DNA from: Bacillus cereus ATCC 14579
GTDB taxonomy: Bacteria > Bacillota > Bacilli > Bacillales > Bacillaceae_G
Assembly (NCBI RefSeq): GCF_000007825.1
Contig: NC_004722.1
Span: 2,458,501-2,522,500, forward strand
Length of the DNA stretch: 64,000 bases
Direction: 5' to 3'
Shown: positions 24,076-33,576 of the stretch, in pieces
How positions within the stretch are numbered: position 1 is the first letter of the stretch
How the letters are laid out: the number at the start of each line of letters is the position of its first letter
Translations under genes and position numbers: made by a program
The notes under the pieces: generated by a model
What the model was told of the DNA's origin: nothing
Seen by the model: only the letters and a program-made list of their open reading frames with translations
The model's database searches: none

Positions 24076-24639
24076 ATGGTGGCAATAAAACAAGACGAAA
24101 TTAAAGTAGTTGTCGGAGCTGGAGTGTTTAATAATAATCCAGGTTGGATTCAAACGCAAGAAGATGAACTTAACTTACTAGATAAAGCTACGTGGGAAGG
24201 AAGATTTGAATACAACTCTATTTCAGCTATTTTAGCTGAGCATGTATGGGAACACCTTACTTTTGAAGAAGGTGTAAGAGCAGCTGAAATTTGTTATGAA
24301 TTTTTAAAACCATCTGGTCATATTCGGTGCGGAGTCCCTGATGCATTCTTTCAGGATGAGGCATATCAAAATATAGTTCAAATAGGGGGCCCCGGTCCGA
24401 AAGATCATCCAGCAGCAAGTCATAAAATCGTTCATAATTATATAACATTAACGAAAATGTTTGAAACTGCTGGATTCGAGGTAGTTTTACTTGAATATTG
24501 TGATGAAAATGGTCGGTTTTATTACAACGAATGGGATGCAAACGACGGTGTTATTTTCCGTTCGAAAAGGTATGATTCTAGAAATAAAGGCGATAAACTT
24601 GGTTTTCCATCGCTAATTGTCGATGCGATTAAGCGCTAA
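24076..24639 (+). CDS. Predicted SAM-dependent methyltransferase
   Basis: 187 residues. The second half of a class I methyltransferase fold is clear: AILAEHVWEHLTFEEGVRAAEICYEFL, KPSGHIRCGVPD and the MFETAGFEVVLLEYCDENG strand. The glycine-rich SAM motif at the N-terminus (VVVGAGVFNNNPGW) is short and atypical. The ATG at 24076 is chosen for the AGAGGTGA site. Methyl acceptor unknown. Single gene with terminator. Confidence 0.8.
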   Translation: MVAIKQDEIKVVVGAGVFNNNPGWIQTQEDELNLLDKATWEGRFEYNSISAILAEHVWEHLTFEEGVRAAEICYEFLKPSGHIRCGVPDAFFQDEAYQNIVQIGGPGPKDHPAASHKIVHNYITLTKMFETAGFEVVLLEYCDENGRFYYNEWDANDGVIFRSKRYDSRNKGDKLGFPSLIVDAIKR

Positions 24640-24676
24640 TCATTCAACAAAAAAGGAGTTAATCCTATGATTTCAT

Positions 24677-24698
24677 AAGTCGCAAATGCGGCTTTTTT
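24677..24698 (+). terminator. Terminator after the methyltransferase
   Basis: AAGTCGCA / TGCGGCTT stem with a 2-base loop (one T-G pair), then a T run. Confidence 0.85.
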
Positions 24699-24878
24699 AT
24701 TTGTACATAAATCTATATTTAATTTTCAATATTATATAACTCGATTTAGAAAATATTTAAGTTTTTCTCAGCACCATTCACTTTAAATTAACACTTCGTT
24801 GACATAAATATTTATTTTATATTTATATTCGTGTAAAATGAAATGGGAACATATATTCTATATAAGGAGACAATCAAA

Positions 24879-25358
24879 ATGATAGCTGAAATTAGGAAAC
24901 TAACTGATGGATATATTGTAAAATTTGAACGCCAATTTCCATATACGGCAGAAGAAGTTTGGTCTGTATTAACAGAAAACAGTAAGCTGAAAAAATGGAT
25001 GCCCAATTTACAGATTGAAAGCCTTAAAACTGCTGGAATAATAAAGTTCGACATGATGGGCGGTTCATTCATAAATATTGATATTTTAGAGTGTCAACTA
25101 AACTCAGTACTTGAATTTACTTGGGATAAAGACCGTGTCAGATTTGAAATACATAATGAGGAAAATGGTACTCTTTTACTTCTTAAAGAGTACATTCATG
25201 AATTAACAGATCATACACCGAGAGATGTAGCTGGTTGGCATATTTGTTTAAATCTTTTTTCTTTCGTTTTAGAAGGAGAAGAGAAAGAATTTTCTAAAGA
25301 TGAATGGCAACAGTGGTTTGAAATATACAAGGATAAGATTCATGAAGTGAGAGGATAA
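24879..25358 (+). CDS. SRPBCC-family (AHSA1-like) protein
   Basis: 159 residues with the Bet v1/START-like fold signature: FERQFPYTAEEVWSVLTEN...LKKWMPNLQIE, a central strand LNSVLEFTWDKDRVRFEI, and the long C-terminal helix beginning DVAGWHICLNLFSFVLEGE. The family binds hydrophobic ligands or acts as Hsp90-activator-like proteins; the function here is unknown. ATG 24879 chosen with ATAAGGAGA. Confidence 0.82.
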   Translation: MIAEIRKLTDGYIVKFERQFPYTAEEVWSVLTENSKLKKWMPNLQIESLKTAGIIKFDMMGGSFINIDILECQLNSVLEFTWDKDRVRFEIHNEENGTLLLLKEYIHELTDHTPRDVAGWHICLNLFSFVLEGEEKEFSKDEWQQWFEIYKDKIHEVRG

Positions 25359-25437
25359 TTGCATAATAGGTAATATTCATTATGTAATTATTATATTGTA
25401 AAAATGCTTTTGTGAATAAATAAGAATAGAGGTTAAT

Positions 25438-28400
25438 ATGAAAGTAAATCAATTAATTGCTAATAACATAAATAAATTAGATGCAACTATACCGTTTAAT
25501 AAATCGTTTGGAATTGCTGGTTTATCTGGATCGGGTAAAACAACTTTTTGCCAAACAATTGGTGAAGAATCAAAAAAACGATTAGTTTCTTTATTACCAA
25601 AGGCTGAATATCAATATTTATTTCCTAACATTATGGAAACAAATTTTAGTGCCATTAAGATGGAAGAAATGCCTTTAGTACTTTTTCTAGGAAAATCATC
25701 GATTTCGTCTAATCCGCGTTCAACGATTGGTACTCATACTGGTGTTTTTACAGAGGTTCGGGAAAAACTTGCTGAAGTATTTAATCTTTCTCCAGAGGTC
25801 TTTTCATTTAATAATCAATTAGGCTGGTGTACTGGTTGTAAAGGCCGTGGTACTACAAAAAATGTTGAGTGTAAAAAATGTAAGGGAAAACGTTATAGTG
25901 AAGAAATTGAACAACATGAAATTGATTTGTTGGCCAAGCCACATTCAATTTCAAATATTAATGATTTAAGTGTTGAATCTATTCTTTCACTAGCAAAAGA
26001 ATTGAATATTAGTGAAGAAAAACAGCATATACTGCAAAATATTATTAATATGAACATTGGTTATTTAACATTAAATCGAATTATGGGTACGTTGTCAGGT
26101 GGAGAGTTAACACGACTTTATTTGGCTGAATTCATGGCAGTAAGTGAAAATGCTGTAATTATTATTGATGAGATTTCAGTTGGACTTGATCATGAAACAT
26201 TATTACAAATTTTAGAAGAGATTAAACGATTAGGGTGTAAAAATCAAATTTGGCTTATTGATCATTCAGATACAGTACTAGATACATCTGATGAGCAATT
26301 GTTCTTTGGACCTGGTAGCGGAAAATATGGCGGGAAAATTGTGGAAGAATCACCAAGACCAAAGTCAATACTGTGGGATCGAAATAAAGAAATACCAACA
26401 GAATTTTATACATTCTATGATTTATATTGCCGTAATATCCAAATAGCTGAGTTTCAAATTCCTAAAAACAGGCTTGTAACAGTTACAGGAGAATCAGGAT
26501 GTGGGAAATCTACACTTGTCAACGAATGTCTAGCTACAGATTTTTTGAAACGATATCCAAAAGATAAATTAGTTATGGTAGGACAAGACCGAAATCAATC
26601 AATTACAAGTCGATCAACTGTAGCAACTTTCCTAGATATTAAAAAGAAACTGACAAAGTATAGTGAAGACATTGATGATATTTTTGAGCGCTCGATTGAG
26701 GATATTATTGATGAACTTCCAAATGAAGATATCGCTTATAAACGTTTGAGCCTACTAATTAAATTAGGACTTGGCTATTTAACATTAGAGAGAAAAACAC
26801 AAACATTATCGACAGGTGAGTTTCAATGTGTTCATTTAGTTTCGGAATTATTTGCAAACACTAGAAATCCACATACATTATTCATTTTTGATGAGCCTTC
26901 AAAAGGTTTATCACAAAATATTTTAAATCAATTTATCGATAGTATTAGAGGTATTCTGCAAGATGAATCAGTTTCTATCATTATGATTGAGCATAATCGT
27001 TACATGTTAGAAAGCTCTGATTATATAGTTGATTTTGGAAAAAGGCAGAATGAATCTGTAGAGCATTTGGATGTTGTTAATCATGAGGGTTACTATCGTC
27101 AAAAAAGTAATGTGAATAGCACAAAGAAAATAAATATCTCTTCAATGCTTAAGCAGAAAAAAGGAGTTCACTATTTAGAAGAAAATCATATTAACTATTT
27201 TAAAAATGCCGAAAATGTTTATAAGGGCGGTATTTTAAAAAGTTTATCATCAATGGCTAGGTTAATTTATGGTGAATATGAATCTGATACAATCGCACCT
27301 GTTATTGCTATTGATCTTGAAAGACATTTATATAGTCAATATAGTTTCTTATATGAGATTGGGGGATTAATTAATCATATTGTAGCTGCTCATCCAATTA
27401 ATAAAGATACGAGAAGTTTTGATTTCTATTCACAGGACAATCATTGTCCATCTTGTTCTGGACGTCTTCAAATTGAAGTTTTTGATAAAGATATTGCCAT
27501 TCAAGATAAAAGTGTTCCATTTTGGGATGGGCTATTCGATCCAGAAATCATGAAGGTATTAAAATTTTATCAGCATGAAAAAATAGAATTTCTATTCGAA
27601 GAAATAAAAAATGAGCTTGGTCACGATTTGTCAAAGAGCTATAATGATATGTCAGAAGAAGAAAAGCATACGTTTTGGTACGGATATTTTGAAAAATCAT
27701 TTTATGATAAAAAAGGAAAGACACGTAGAACATGGGTAGGGTTTAATACAATTATTGGTGGGTATATTGTTATTTCAAAAGCACCTATTAAAGAAGAAAT
27801 TAAGAGTTCAAAAAAAATGATGAAATGTCCAATTTGTGAGGGGACGGTTTTAAATCATCATAAACCACTTAAATTTGGTAACGTAGATATTCGTGAAATA
27901 ATCAATCAGCCTATTAATAAAGTATTGAAAACAGTTGGTGATTTACCGGCACTTGTTACATTGAAGTCTATTGTTGGTGGCGATATGGTATTGACAGAAG
28001 ATGTTTCTTTATTGCTAAGAAAAGCACAAGTTGCACTGAAGATGTTTGAATTAGAACAAGCAAGCTTTTCAAACTATGAAATGGTGTTACAAAATGTCTT
28101 ACCATTCTGGAACGAAATAAAAGGAAATATCGAATCCATTAGTGTTAATAATCAAGTAACTGTTTGTGATTTCCCTAATGTTTATGAAACGAGAGAAACC
28201 ATTATAGATAAGTATTTCACAAATGGTAAATATAAAAAACTTACGTATGTATACGAAGCGTTTGGATACAAAAAATTAGTTACCCAAATTAATAAAATTA
28301 AAAAGAGTAATCCATGTCCATTTTGTAAAGGTAAGAAAGTGATAACCGAAGATAATCTACATGATGGTGTCTTTAAACTAACAATTCCATGTGTAACTTG

Positions 28401-28608
28401 TAATGCAAGTGGTATTAATGACGAAGGGTTAAAAGAAGTTGTTGAGGGCGTGGATGTACAAACGTGGTTAACTGGAAAAGTAAGTGATGTTGTGAATGAA
28501 AGCTTATTAACAGAAGCTGTTGGACAAATACCAATTTTTAATCGCATACGTGAGTTGGATAAACGAGATATGATAGCGGTTTATGAATGTCTTGAGAAAA
28601 ATAACTAG
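25438..28608 (+). CDS. UvrA-like ABC ATPase with rearranged zinc and insertion domains
   Basis: 1056 residues. First ATPase half: P-loop GLSGSGKT (28-35), four-Cys zinc site (131, 134, 145, 148), signature LSGGE (219-223), Walker B IIIDE (241-245). Second half: P-loop GESGCGKST (351-359), signature LSTGE (457-461), Walker B LFIFDEP (481-487), H-loop EHN. The usual zinc finger between P-loop II and signature II is missing. Instead ~500 C-terminal residues carry a UvrA-insertion-like stretch (680-760) and further Cys pairs at 670/673, 797/800, 960/963 and 985/988, the last resembling UvrA's second zinc finger. It is related to UvrA but is not the housekeeping enzyme; nucleic acid binding is likely, function unknown. 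Single gene; AGAGGT precedes the ATG. Confidence 0.8.
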   Translation: MKVNQLIANNINKLDATIPFNKSFGIAGLSGSGKTTFCQTIGEESKKRLVSLLPKAEYQYLFPNIMETNFSAIKMEEMPLVLFLGKSSISSNPRSTIGTHTGVFTEVREKLAEVFNLSPEVFSFNNQLGWCTGCKGRGTTKNVECKKCKGKRYSEEIEQHEIDLLAKPHSISNINDLSVESILSLAKELNISEEKQHILQNIINMNIGYLTLNRIMGTLSGGELTRLYLAEFMAVSENAVIIIDEISVGLDHETLLQILEEIKRLGCKNQIWLIDHSDTVLDTSDEQLFFGPGSGKYGGKIVEESPRPKSILWDRNKEIPTEFYTFYDLYCRNIQIAEFQIPKNRLVTVTGESGCGKSTLVNECLATDFLKRYPKDKLVMVGQDRNQSITSRSTVATFLDIKKKLTKYSEDIDDIFERSIEDIIDELPNEDIAYKRLSLLIKLGLGYLTLERKTQTLSTGEFQCVHLVSELFANTRNPHTLFIFDEPSKGLSQNILNQFIDSIRGILQDESVSIIMIEHNRYMLESSDYIVDFGKRQNESVEHLDVVNHEGYYRQKSNVNSTKKINISSMLKQKKGVHYLEENHINYFKNAENVYKGGILKSLSSMARLIYGEYESDTIAPVIAIDLERHLYSQYSFLYEIGGLINHIVAAHPINKDTRSFDFYSQDNHCPSCSGRLQIEVFDKDIAIQDKSVPFWDGLFDPEIMKVLKFYQHEKIEFLFEEIKNELGHDLSKSYNDMSEEEKHTFWYGYFEKSFYDKKGKTRRTWVGFNTIIGGYIVISKAPIKEEIKSSKKMMKCPICEGTVLNHHKPLKFGNVDIREIINQPINKVLKTVGDLPALVTLKSIVGGDMVLTEDVSLLLRKAQVALKMFELEQASFSNYEMVLQNVLPFWNEIKGNIESISVNNQVTVCDFPNVYETRETIIDKYFTNGKYKKLTYVYEAFGYKKLVTQINKIKKSNPCPFCKGKKVITEDNLHDGVFKLTIPCVTCNASGINDEGLKEVVEGVDVQTWLTGKVSDVVNESLLTEAVGQIPIFNRIRELDKRDMIAVYECLEKNN

Positions 28609-28708
28609 TGATGGATTTGTCAATTGCAGTAGTCATAAAAACAGGAATATAGGTTTTTAATTATATAAATATAACATGTTAAATTGTTATTTAAATCGTT
28701 AAAAATAG

Positions 28709-28739
28709 TTGACCCTCACACAATGTCATTGTTTAAGAT
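28709..28739 (+). promoter_or_regulatory. MerR-type promoter/operator
   Basis: TTGACC (28709-28714), a 19-base spacer, then TAAGAT (28734-28739). The long spacer contains a dyad (ACAATG-TCATTGT). MerR-family activators untwist such spacers, so the downstream regulator probably controls itself. Confidence 0.65.
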
Positions 28740-28781
28740 AAAGTTGAGCTTCAAAGTAGATGTAACTTATAGGAGGAAATC

Positions 28782-29594
28782 ATGTTTAAAATAGGGGATT
28801 TTTCAAAACTATCTTCCATTAGTATACGAATGTTGAGACACTACGATAAAGTGGAATTACTACAACCAGTAAAAGTCGATGAGCAGAGTGGATATCGATT
28901 TTATTCAGCAGACCAATTAAAAAAAGTAAATCAAATTCAAACGTTAAAAGCTATGGGGTTTAATATTGCTACCATCAAAGAAATAATAGAATGCGATAAT
29001 ATAGATACCATAAAAGAGCAATTTTTAAATCGTAGTGCTCAAATTAAAGAAGACATGAATAACCTCCAAAAACAATTACGTCTCCTCGAAGACTCAATGA
29101 AAACGATGAGAGAGGATGTTGTTGAGATGAATTATCATGTTTCAATAAAAGAAATTCCAGAAAGAACTGTAGCTAGTGTTAGAAAGATTATTCCATCGTA
29201 TAATTGCGAAGGTGATTTATGGAGTGTATTAATGCAAGAAATTCAAATGAAAAATATTAGTATTGCCCAACCGAGTTATAGTATTGCGGTTTTCCATGAT
29301 CATGAATACAAAGAAAATGATGTAGATGTAGAAATACAGCTAAGTATTCTAGGTAAGCACGAAAATACAAAAGACGTTACATTTAAAAATATGGAATCGA
29401 CTAATGTAGCTTCTATAACAGTTAATGGAAGTTATGAACAGATGACAGCTGTAAATGAGGCTGCGGCAAAATGGATTGAGACAGAGGGTTACAAATTAGC
29501 AGGCCCGATGTTTAATATTTATCATGTGAGCCCAGCGATGGAATTGGATCCTAATAAGTGGGTTACAGAAGTTTGTTATCCAATAAACAAATAA
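28782..29594 (+). CDS. MerR-family regulator with GyrI-like effector domain
   Basis: 270 residues. The N-terminal MerR winged helix (FKIGDFSKLSSISIRMLRHYDKVELLQP...SGYRFYS) is followed by a dimerising coiled coil (~75-115) and a C-terminal GyrI/BmrR-like small-molecule-binding domain (YHVSIKEIPERTVASVRKIIPSYN ... WVTEVCYPINK). This architecture (BltR/BmrR type) senses hydrophobic drugs and activates efflux genes. AGGAGG precedes the ATG. It has a 19-bp-spacer promoter, and the convergent MFS gene next door is a conceivable partner, but no operator is visible there. Confidence 0.88.
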   Translation: MFKIGDFSKLSSISIRMLRHYDKVELLQPVKVDEQSGYRFYSADQLKKVNQIQTLKAMGFNIATIKEIIECDNIDTIKEQFLNRSAQIKEDMNNLQKQLRLLEDSMKTMREDVVEMNYHVSIKEIPERTVASVRKIIPSYNCEGDLWSVLMQEIQMKNISIAQPSYSIAVFHDHEYKENDVDVEIQLSILGKHENTKDVTFKNMESTNVASITVNGSYEQMTAVNEAAAKWIETEGYKLAGPMFNIYHVSPAMELDPNKWVTEVCYPINK

Positions 29595-29600
29595 GTAATA

Positions 29601-29628
29601 AAAAAAGGCATGTTTTATGCCTTTTTTT
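29601..29628. terminator. Bidirectional terminator between MerR regulator and MFS gene
   Basis: AAAAAGGCA / TGCCTTTTT stem with a short loop and T/A runs on both sides. Confidence 0.85.
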
Positions 29629-29665
29629 ATTTTGTTAATATCTCAAAATGTATAATTTTTCCTCT

Positions 29666-30892
29666 TTACAGTTTTCGTATCGGACTACATAAGGCAATAA
29701 AGACTTCAATTATTTTAGTAAAAGCAGCTAAAGCAAATATAAATACAGGATTGTAGGCTGAAATAATTCCACCTACTAATGCCCCCAATGGCATAGATAA
29801 TCGTGTAAGTACACGAGAAAAACCTAAAACACGTCCTTGCAAATTGGATGGAACAGTTTCCTGCCGAATTGATGTAACAATCGTATTCCATGTGATATTA
29901 CATGTCATCGCGATTCCGAAAGCAATTCCAGGAGCAAGCCAATATGTACTCCATAAAGCAAATGTTAATCCAAGCGCTCCAAAAAATAGGAGTAAAGGAA
30001 TAAGTATACCACGTCGAAATTTCTTTTCTAAAGGAACGGCAATTAAGCTTCCTAAAAGCCCACCTATTCCTATTAAAGTATAATTATAACCACTTTGTGC
30101 GGAGGTAAGATTTAATGTCGATAATAAATAATACATAAGTACACCTAAAACAGCACTTGCTCCAAAGTTACCTACCATAGCTTGAAGTGACAAAGCTATA
30201 TTTAACCGATCATTTATGAGCCATTTAAATCCATCAAACAAATCATTTAGTACATTTTGCAATGTTTTTTTATCAGTATTCTTTTTATTTAAGTTTTTCA
30301 TAGAAGGTAATATAATCACAGCAATTAATGTAGCAATAAATGAAAGAACATTAATCCAAAGTACTTGAAAGCCGCCAATAAAAGATATGAAAAGCCCAGC
30401 TATGATTGGACCAAACAAACTAGCCAATTGATTAACCATTTGATATAAAGAATTAGCCTTCGTTAATGATGCACCTGCGATGTGTGGAATGACTGTAACT
30501 GTTGTTACATCAAAAAGCATGGACATAACTGCTAAGATAAAAGTAATTACGTATAAATGCCAGACTTCTAATAGATGTAATGCATGTAGAATTGGTACGA
30601 GACTTACTAAAATAATATTGATAATATCCGCCATCCAAAGTAACTTTTTTCGATCATATCGATCAACTAGTACACCAACTAAAGGGCCAAATAAAACGAT
30701 TGGCAATACGTTAACAGCAAATAAAGAACCCATAATTACAGCTGAACCAGTTAATTGATAGGCAATCCAAGGCAGTGCAAAAGTATATAGTGAATCCCCG
30801 ATTCGTGAAATGAGTAAACCAAAAATAAAAATCTTGTATTCTTTTGAAAAAGTTGTCTTGACAGTTAATCTTCGTTCTTGTACAAATTTCAC
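29666..30892 (-). CDS. Major facilitator superfamily efflux transporter (MFS_3, macrolide-efflux-like)
   Basis: 408 residues, 12 predicted membrane helices. The loop 2-3 motif reads GVLVDRYDRKKLLW, the MFS A motif of MefA-like exporters. GTG at 30892 is chosen because GGGAGG lies 10 bases upstream; further upstream codons in frame have no site. It probably exports a hydrophobic drug with proton antiport; the substrate is not predictable. Single gene. Confidence 0.85.
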   Translation of the reverse strand: MKFVQERRLTVKTTFSKEYKIFIFGLLISRIGDSLYTFALPWIAYQLTGSAVIMGSLFAVNVLPIVLFGPLVGVLVDRYDRKKLLWMADIINIILVSLVPILHALHLLEVWHLYVITFILAVMSMLFDVTTVTVIPHIAGASLTKANSLYQMVNQLASLFGPIIAGLFISFIGGFQVLWINVLSFIATLIAVIILPSMKNLNKKNTDKKTLQNVLNDLFDGFKWLINDRLNIALSLQAMVGNFGASAVLGVLMYYLLSTLNLTSAQSGYNYTLIGIGGLLGSLIAVPLEKKFRRGILIPLLLFFGALGLTFALWSTYWLAPGIAFGIAMTCNITWNTIVTSIRQETVPSNLQGRVLGFSRVLTRLSMPLGALVGGIISAYNPVFIFALAAFTKIIEVFIALCSPIRKL

Positions 30893-31185
30893 AATTATAT
30901 GACCTCCCTTTTTTATAGAGGAATTTGAAAATAATCCGTCCAATACGTATTAAATATAGAATTCTGTAAGAAGTTGTTGAATCCTACTTTATAATATTGA
31001 TTTTATATAAAATTGTAGGGAATAGAAATTAGGGCGGTTTTTATGCGAGGAGACGGAATGATTTGAGAACAAAAGGGGTTGCTGGATAAAGAGTTAATCT
31101 TATGACCTTTTCCGCAATTATTGTTGTTAGCAGAACTTTTGAAAGAAGATCCTACATTAATATATCCCTTTTTTAGTTAATAATA
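30893..31185. other. Intergenic region, nothing recognised
   Basis: About 290 bp between two minus-strand genes. Short unsupported frames only; the promoter of the MFS gene must lie at its left end. Confidence 0.5.
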
Positions 31186-31216
31186 GCCTCCTTAATACTA
31201 GTTAATACAAGGAGGC
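31186..31216 (-). terminator. Probable terminator of the SDR gene
   Basis: GCCTCCTT / AAGGAGGC 8-bp stem with a 15-base loop, 17 bases past the minus-strand stop; weak U-tract. Confidence 0.5.
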
Positions 31217-31232
31217 ATTAAATTTTTAATAA

Positions 31233-31949
31233 TTAATGGTATGTGTACCCTCCATCAGGAAATAATACATTACCCGTAGTAAAACTATTTTGCATTAAAT
31301 ATAGGACAGTATGTGCAATTTCATCATTAAATCCAGCTCGTTGTACAAGTGAAAGAGATTTATAAGCTTCGTAAGCAACTAGTCTATTTTCATTTTGTTC
31401 ATTTTCTCTTTGTATTGTTCCAGGAGAAACCACATTAACTCTAATAGGAGCTAATTCCACAGCTAAAGCCTTCCCTAAACTTTCAATAGCACCATTGCAA
31501 GCTCCATAAGCAGGAGCGCCTTTAAGTGGTCTTTGACTAAATGCACCAGACATTAACACAATCGATCCAGAGTTTGAAAGAAAAGGAATTGCATATTTTA
31601 CGGCATAATATTGAGGCCAAAACTTTCCGATGAAGCTACTTTCAGCAATTTCCTCTGTAGAGGTAATCGGTCCAAGTGTGTAAGAGGCTCCCGGTGTGAA
31701 TAAATGATCAAAGTTCCCAACTATCTTGAAAAAATTTTGTAATTGCTCTTTATTTTGATTATCCAATATATAAGTTTGAAGATGATTGTTATTTATTACT
31801 TCTCGAGCAACTTTTAATTTTTCTTCCGAGCGTCCGGCAATAATAACATGTGCGCCTTGTTTAATTGCTTGTGTTGCTGTTGCTAATCCAATACCAGAAC
31901 TCCCGCCAATGATAACAATACGGCTATTTTTTAATGTAGTAATAGACAT
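31233..31949 (-). CDS. Short-chain dehydrogenase/reductase with altered YxxxK motif
   Basis: 238 residues, Rossmann fold. The cofactor loop GGSSGIG and the following R of AGRSEE suggest NADP(H). The catalytic region reads LMSGAFS then PAYGACNGAIE: Tyr is present, but the Lys four residues later (YxxxK) is Asn. The C-terminal NVVSPG and TGNVLFPDGGY are typical. Activity may be reduced or different. Divergent from an HxlR regulator 350 bp away, a pairing common for redox genes; the bcr1 element lies between. Confidence 0.85.
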   Translation of the reverse strand: MSITTLKNSRIVIIGGSSGIGLATATQAIKQGAHVIIAGRSEEKLKVAREVINNNHLQTYILDNQNKEQLQNFFKIVGNFDHLFTPGASYTLGPITSTEEIAESSFIGKFWPQYYAVKYAIPFLSNSGSIVLMSGAFSQRPLKGAPAYGACNGAIESLGKALAVELAPIRVNVVSPGTIQRENEQNENRLVAYEAYKSLSLVQRAGFNDEIAHTVLYLMQNSFTTGNVLFPDGGYTYH

Positions 31950-32121
31950 ATTTTAGCCACTCCTTTAATAAAAAATTTAGAATATAACTAACTGTGCTAT
32001 GCTTTTATTATTCGCTAAAAGGGAGCAAGTGAAAAGTACGCACTTTATATGTACATAGTCGCAAATTTCGTACTAATCGCTATACATGCGGATAAGTAAT
32101 AGGAAAAATTTCTAAATATGG

Positions 32122-32279
32122 TTTATCCGGCATTCACGGGCAGTAAAACTCTCACCTCAAAGTTAGGAAAATGCAAGGAAGTTAGGTAAGAGATCAATTG
32201 CCCGTAAAAGCTCGATTGGTTCAACTAATAATCAGTGTGGGATGAACAAAACCCCCACTGATTAAAGTTTCACTTTATG
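32122..32279 (+). repeat. Full-length bcr1 repeat element
   Basis: Direct repeats TTTAT at 32122-32126 and 32275-32279 flank a 148-bp unit starting CCGGCATTCACGGGCAGTAA and ending CTGATTAAAGTTTCAC. The interior folds (CGGGCA with TGCCCG; ATCAGTGTGGG with CCCCCACTGAT). bcr1 is specific to the B. cereus group and behaves like a non-autonomous mobile element. It lies just before the HxlR ribosome binding site, so it would sit in that gene's leader. Confidence 0.9.
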
Positions 32280-32302
32280 ATATCTGAGGAGAGGTGAGAA
32301 AA

Positions 32303-32641
32303 ATGGATTTACAAGAACCGAAGTTAAAAGGGGTAATAGCAACATTACAAATAATCGGTGGGAAATGGAAGTCACTCATTTTGTTTATTTTGCTAACAGA
32401 TGGAATGAAACGTTTTGGTGAATTAAAGCGATTGATACCAGATATATCTCAAGGGACGTTAGCGAAGCAATTACGTGAATTAGAGCAAGATCAACTAATA
32501 AAACGCGAAATTTATCAAGAAATACCACCTAAAGTAGAATATTGCTTAACTGAACATGGAAAAACAGTCAGTACTGTTTTGGATAGTATGTGTAGTTGGG
32601 GAAGAGGGCATTTAGAATATATAGATAAAGATAAACCATAA
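32303..32641 (+). CDS. HxlR-family transcriptional regulator
   Basis: 112 residues, a single winged helix of the HxlR type: GGKWKSLILFILLTDGMKRFGELKR...GTLAKQLRELEQDQLI...PPKVEYCLTEHGK. The ATG at 32303 is used with AGGTGAG just upstream; a GTG at 32294 is also possible. These dimeric repressors or activators often respond to aldehydes or oxidants; here there is no Cys at the N-terminus (one at position ~101), so the signal is unclear. Probable regulator of the divergent SDR gene. Confidence 0.88.
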   Translation: MDLQEPKLKGVIATLQIIGGKWKSLILFILLTDGMKRFGELKRLIPDISQGTLAKQLRELEQDQLIKREIYQEIPPKVEYCLTEHGKTVSTVLDSMCSWGRGHLEYIDKDKP

Positions 32642-32774
32642 AAATGTTATGTAAACTTATTGTAGTGTGAAGGGAAATGTTGTTTTAATAATTTGTATTT
32701 TATAATATATAATTAAAGAGTGTCGTAGGTTATTATACATATTTAATTTATTTTTACAAAGGGGAAGTAATAAG

Positions 32775-33527
32775 ATGAACGAATTAGAGTATAAAAGCTT
32801 CTATGATAAAGTAGGAAGATTAAATGGATGGGATTTTAGCAAAATAAAATGTGAAACTGTAGGAGATACATGGGACTTTTATAGTGAGGTAAAAGAAAGG
32901 TGTAAACCATCACATATTTTACTTGATGTTGGTACAGGCGGAGGAGAAAATGTACTTAACATAGCATCATCAGCTAAATTGTTGATTGGAATTGATAATT
33001 CTAACGGCATGATTGCAACGGCACATTCTAACTTGAAAAAATCAGGTGTACAAAATGTTGAGTTTCTTCAAATGGGTTCTGAAGCTTTAACATTTCCACA
33101 TGCACATTTTGATATTGCTTCAAGTTGTCATGCCCCGTTTCTGGCATCTGAGTTAGCGAAAGTAATGAAAAAGGGTGCCTTTTTCTTAACACAACAAGTA
33201 AGTGAGAATGATAAATTAAACCTGAAAGAAGCATTTGGTAGAGGACAATGCTTAGGTGAACGGGATGGTACTTTAAAAGAAAATTATATGAATGAACTTA
33301 TTAGTGCAGGATTTGATCTCGTGCAAGTACGTGAATATGATGTTACTGATTATTACAGTAGGTCTGAAGATCTCATTTTCTTATTAAAACATACCCCTAT
33401 TATTCCTAGATTCGGAGAACAGGAAGAGGATTTTACTATTTTACAAAAGTTCATTGATACGTATAGTTCTGAAAAAGGGATTCGTACGAATTCAAAAAGA
33501 TTTATGATTATTGCTGTTAAATTATAA
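32775..33527 (+). CDS. Class I SAM-dependent methyltransferase
   Basis: 250 residues. Motif I ILLDVGTGGGENVL, an acidic ribose-binding residue in GIDNSNGMI, motif IV region FDIASSCHAPF and the post-motif FLTQQVS. The family includes small-molecule methyltransferases; acceptor unknown. AAAGGGGAAG before the ATG. Single gene with terminator. Confidence 0.85.
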   Translation: MNELEYKSFYDKVGRLNGWDFSKIKCETVGDTWDFYSEVKERCKPSHILLDVGTGGGENVLNIASSAKLLIGIDNSNGMIATAHSNLKKSGVQNVEFLQMGSEALTFPHAHFDIASSCHAPFLASELAKVMKKGAFFLTQQVSENDKLNLKEAFGRGQCLGERDGTLKENYMNELISAGFDLVQVREYDVTDYYSRSEDLIFLLKHTPIIPRFGEQEEDFTILQKFIDTYSSEKGIRTNSKRFMIIAVKL

Positions 33528-33540
33528 TGTATTTTAGTGT

Positions 33541-33576
33541 AAAAGCTGCTTTTCATTTAAAGAAAAGCAGCTTTTT
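33541..33576 (+). terminator. Terminator after the 32775 methyltransferase
   Basis: AAAAGCTGCTTTTC / GAAAAGCAGCTTTT 14-bp stem with a 6-7 base loop and T run. Confidence 0.95.
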
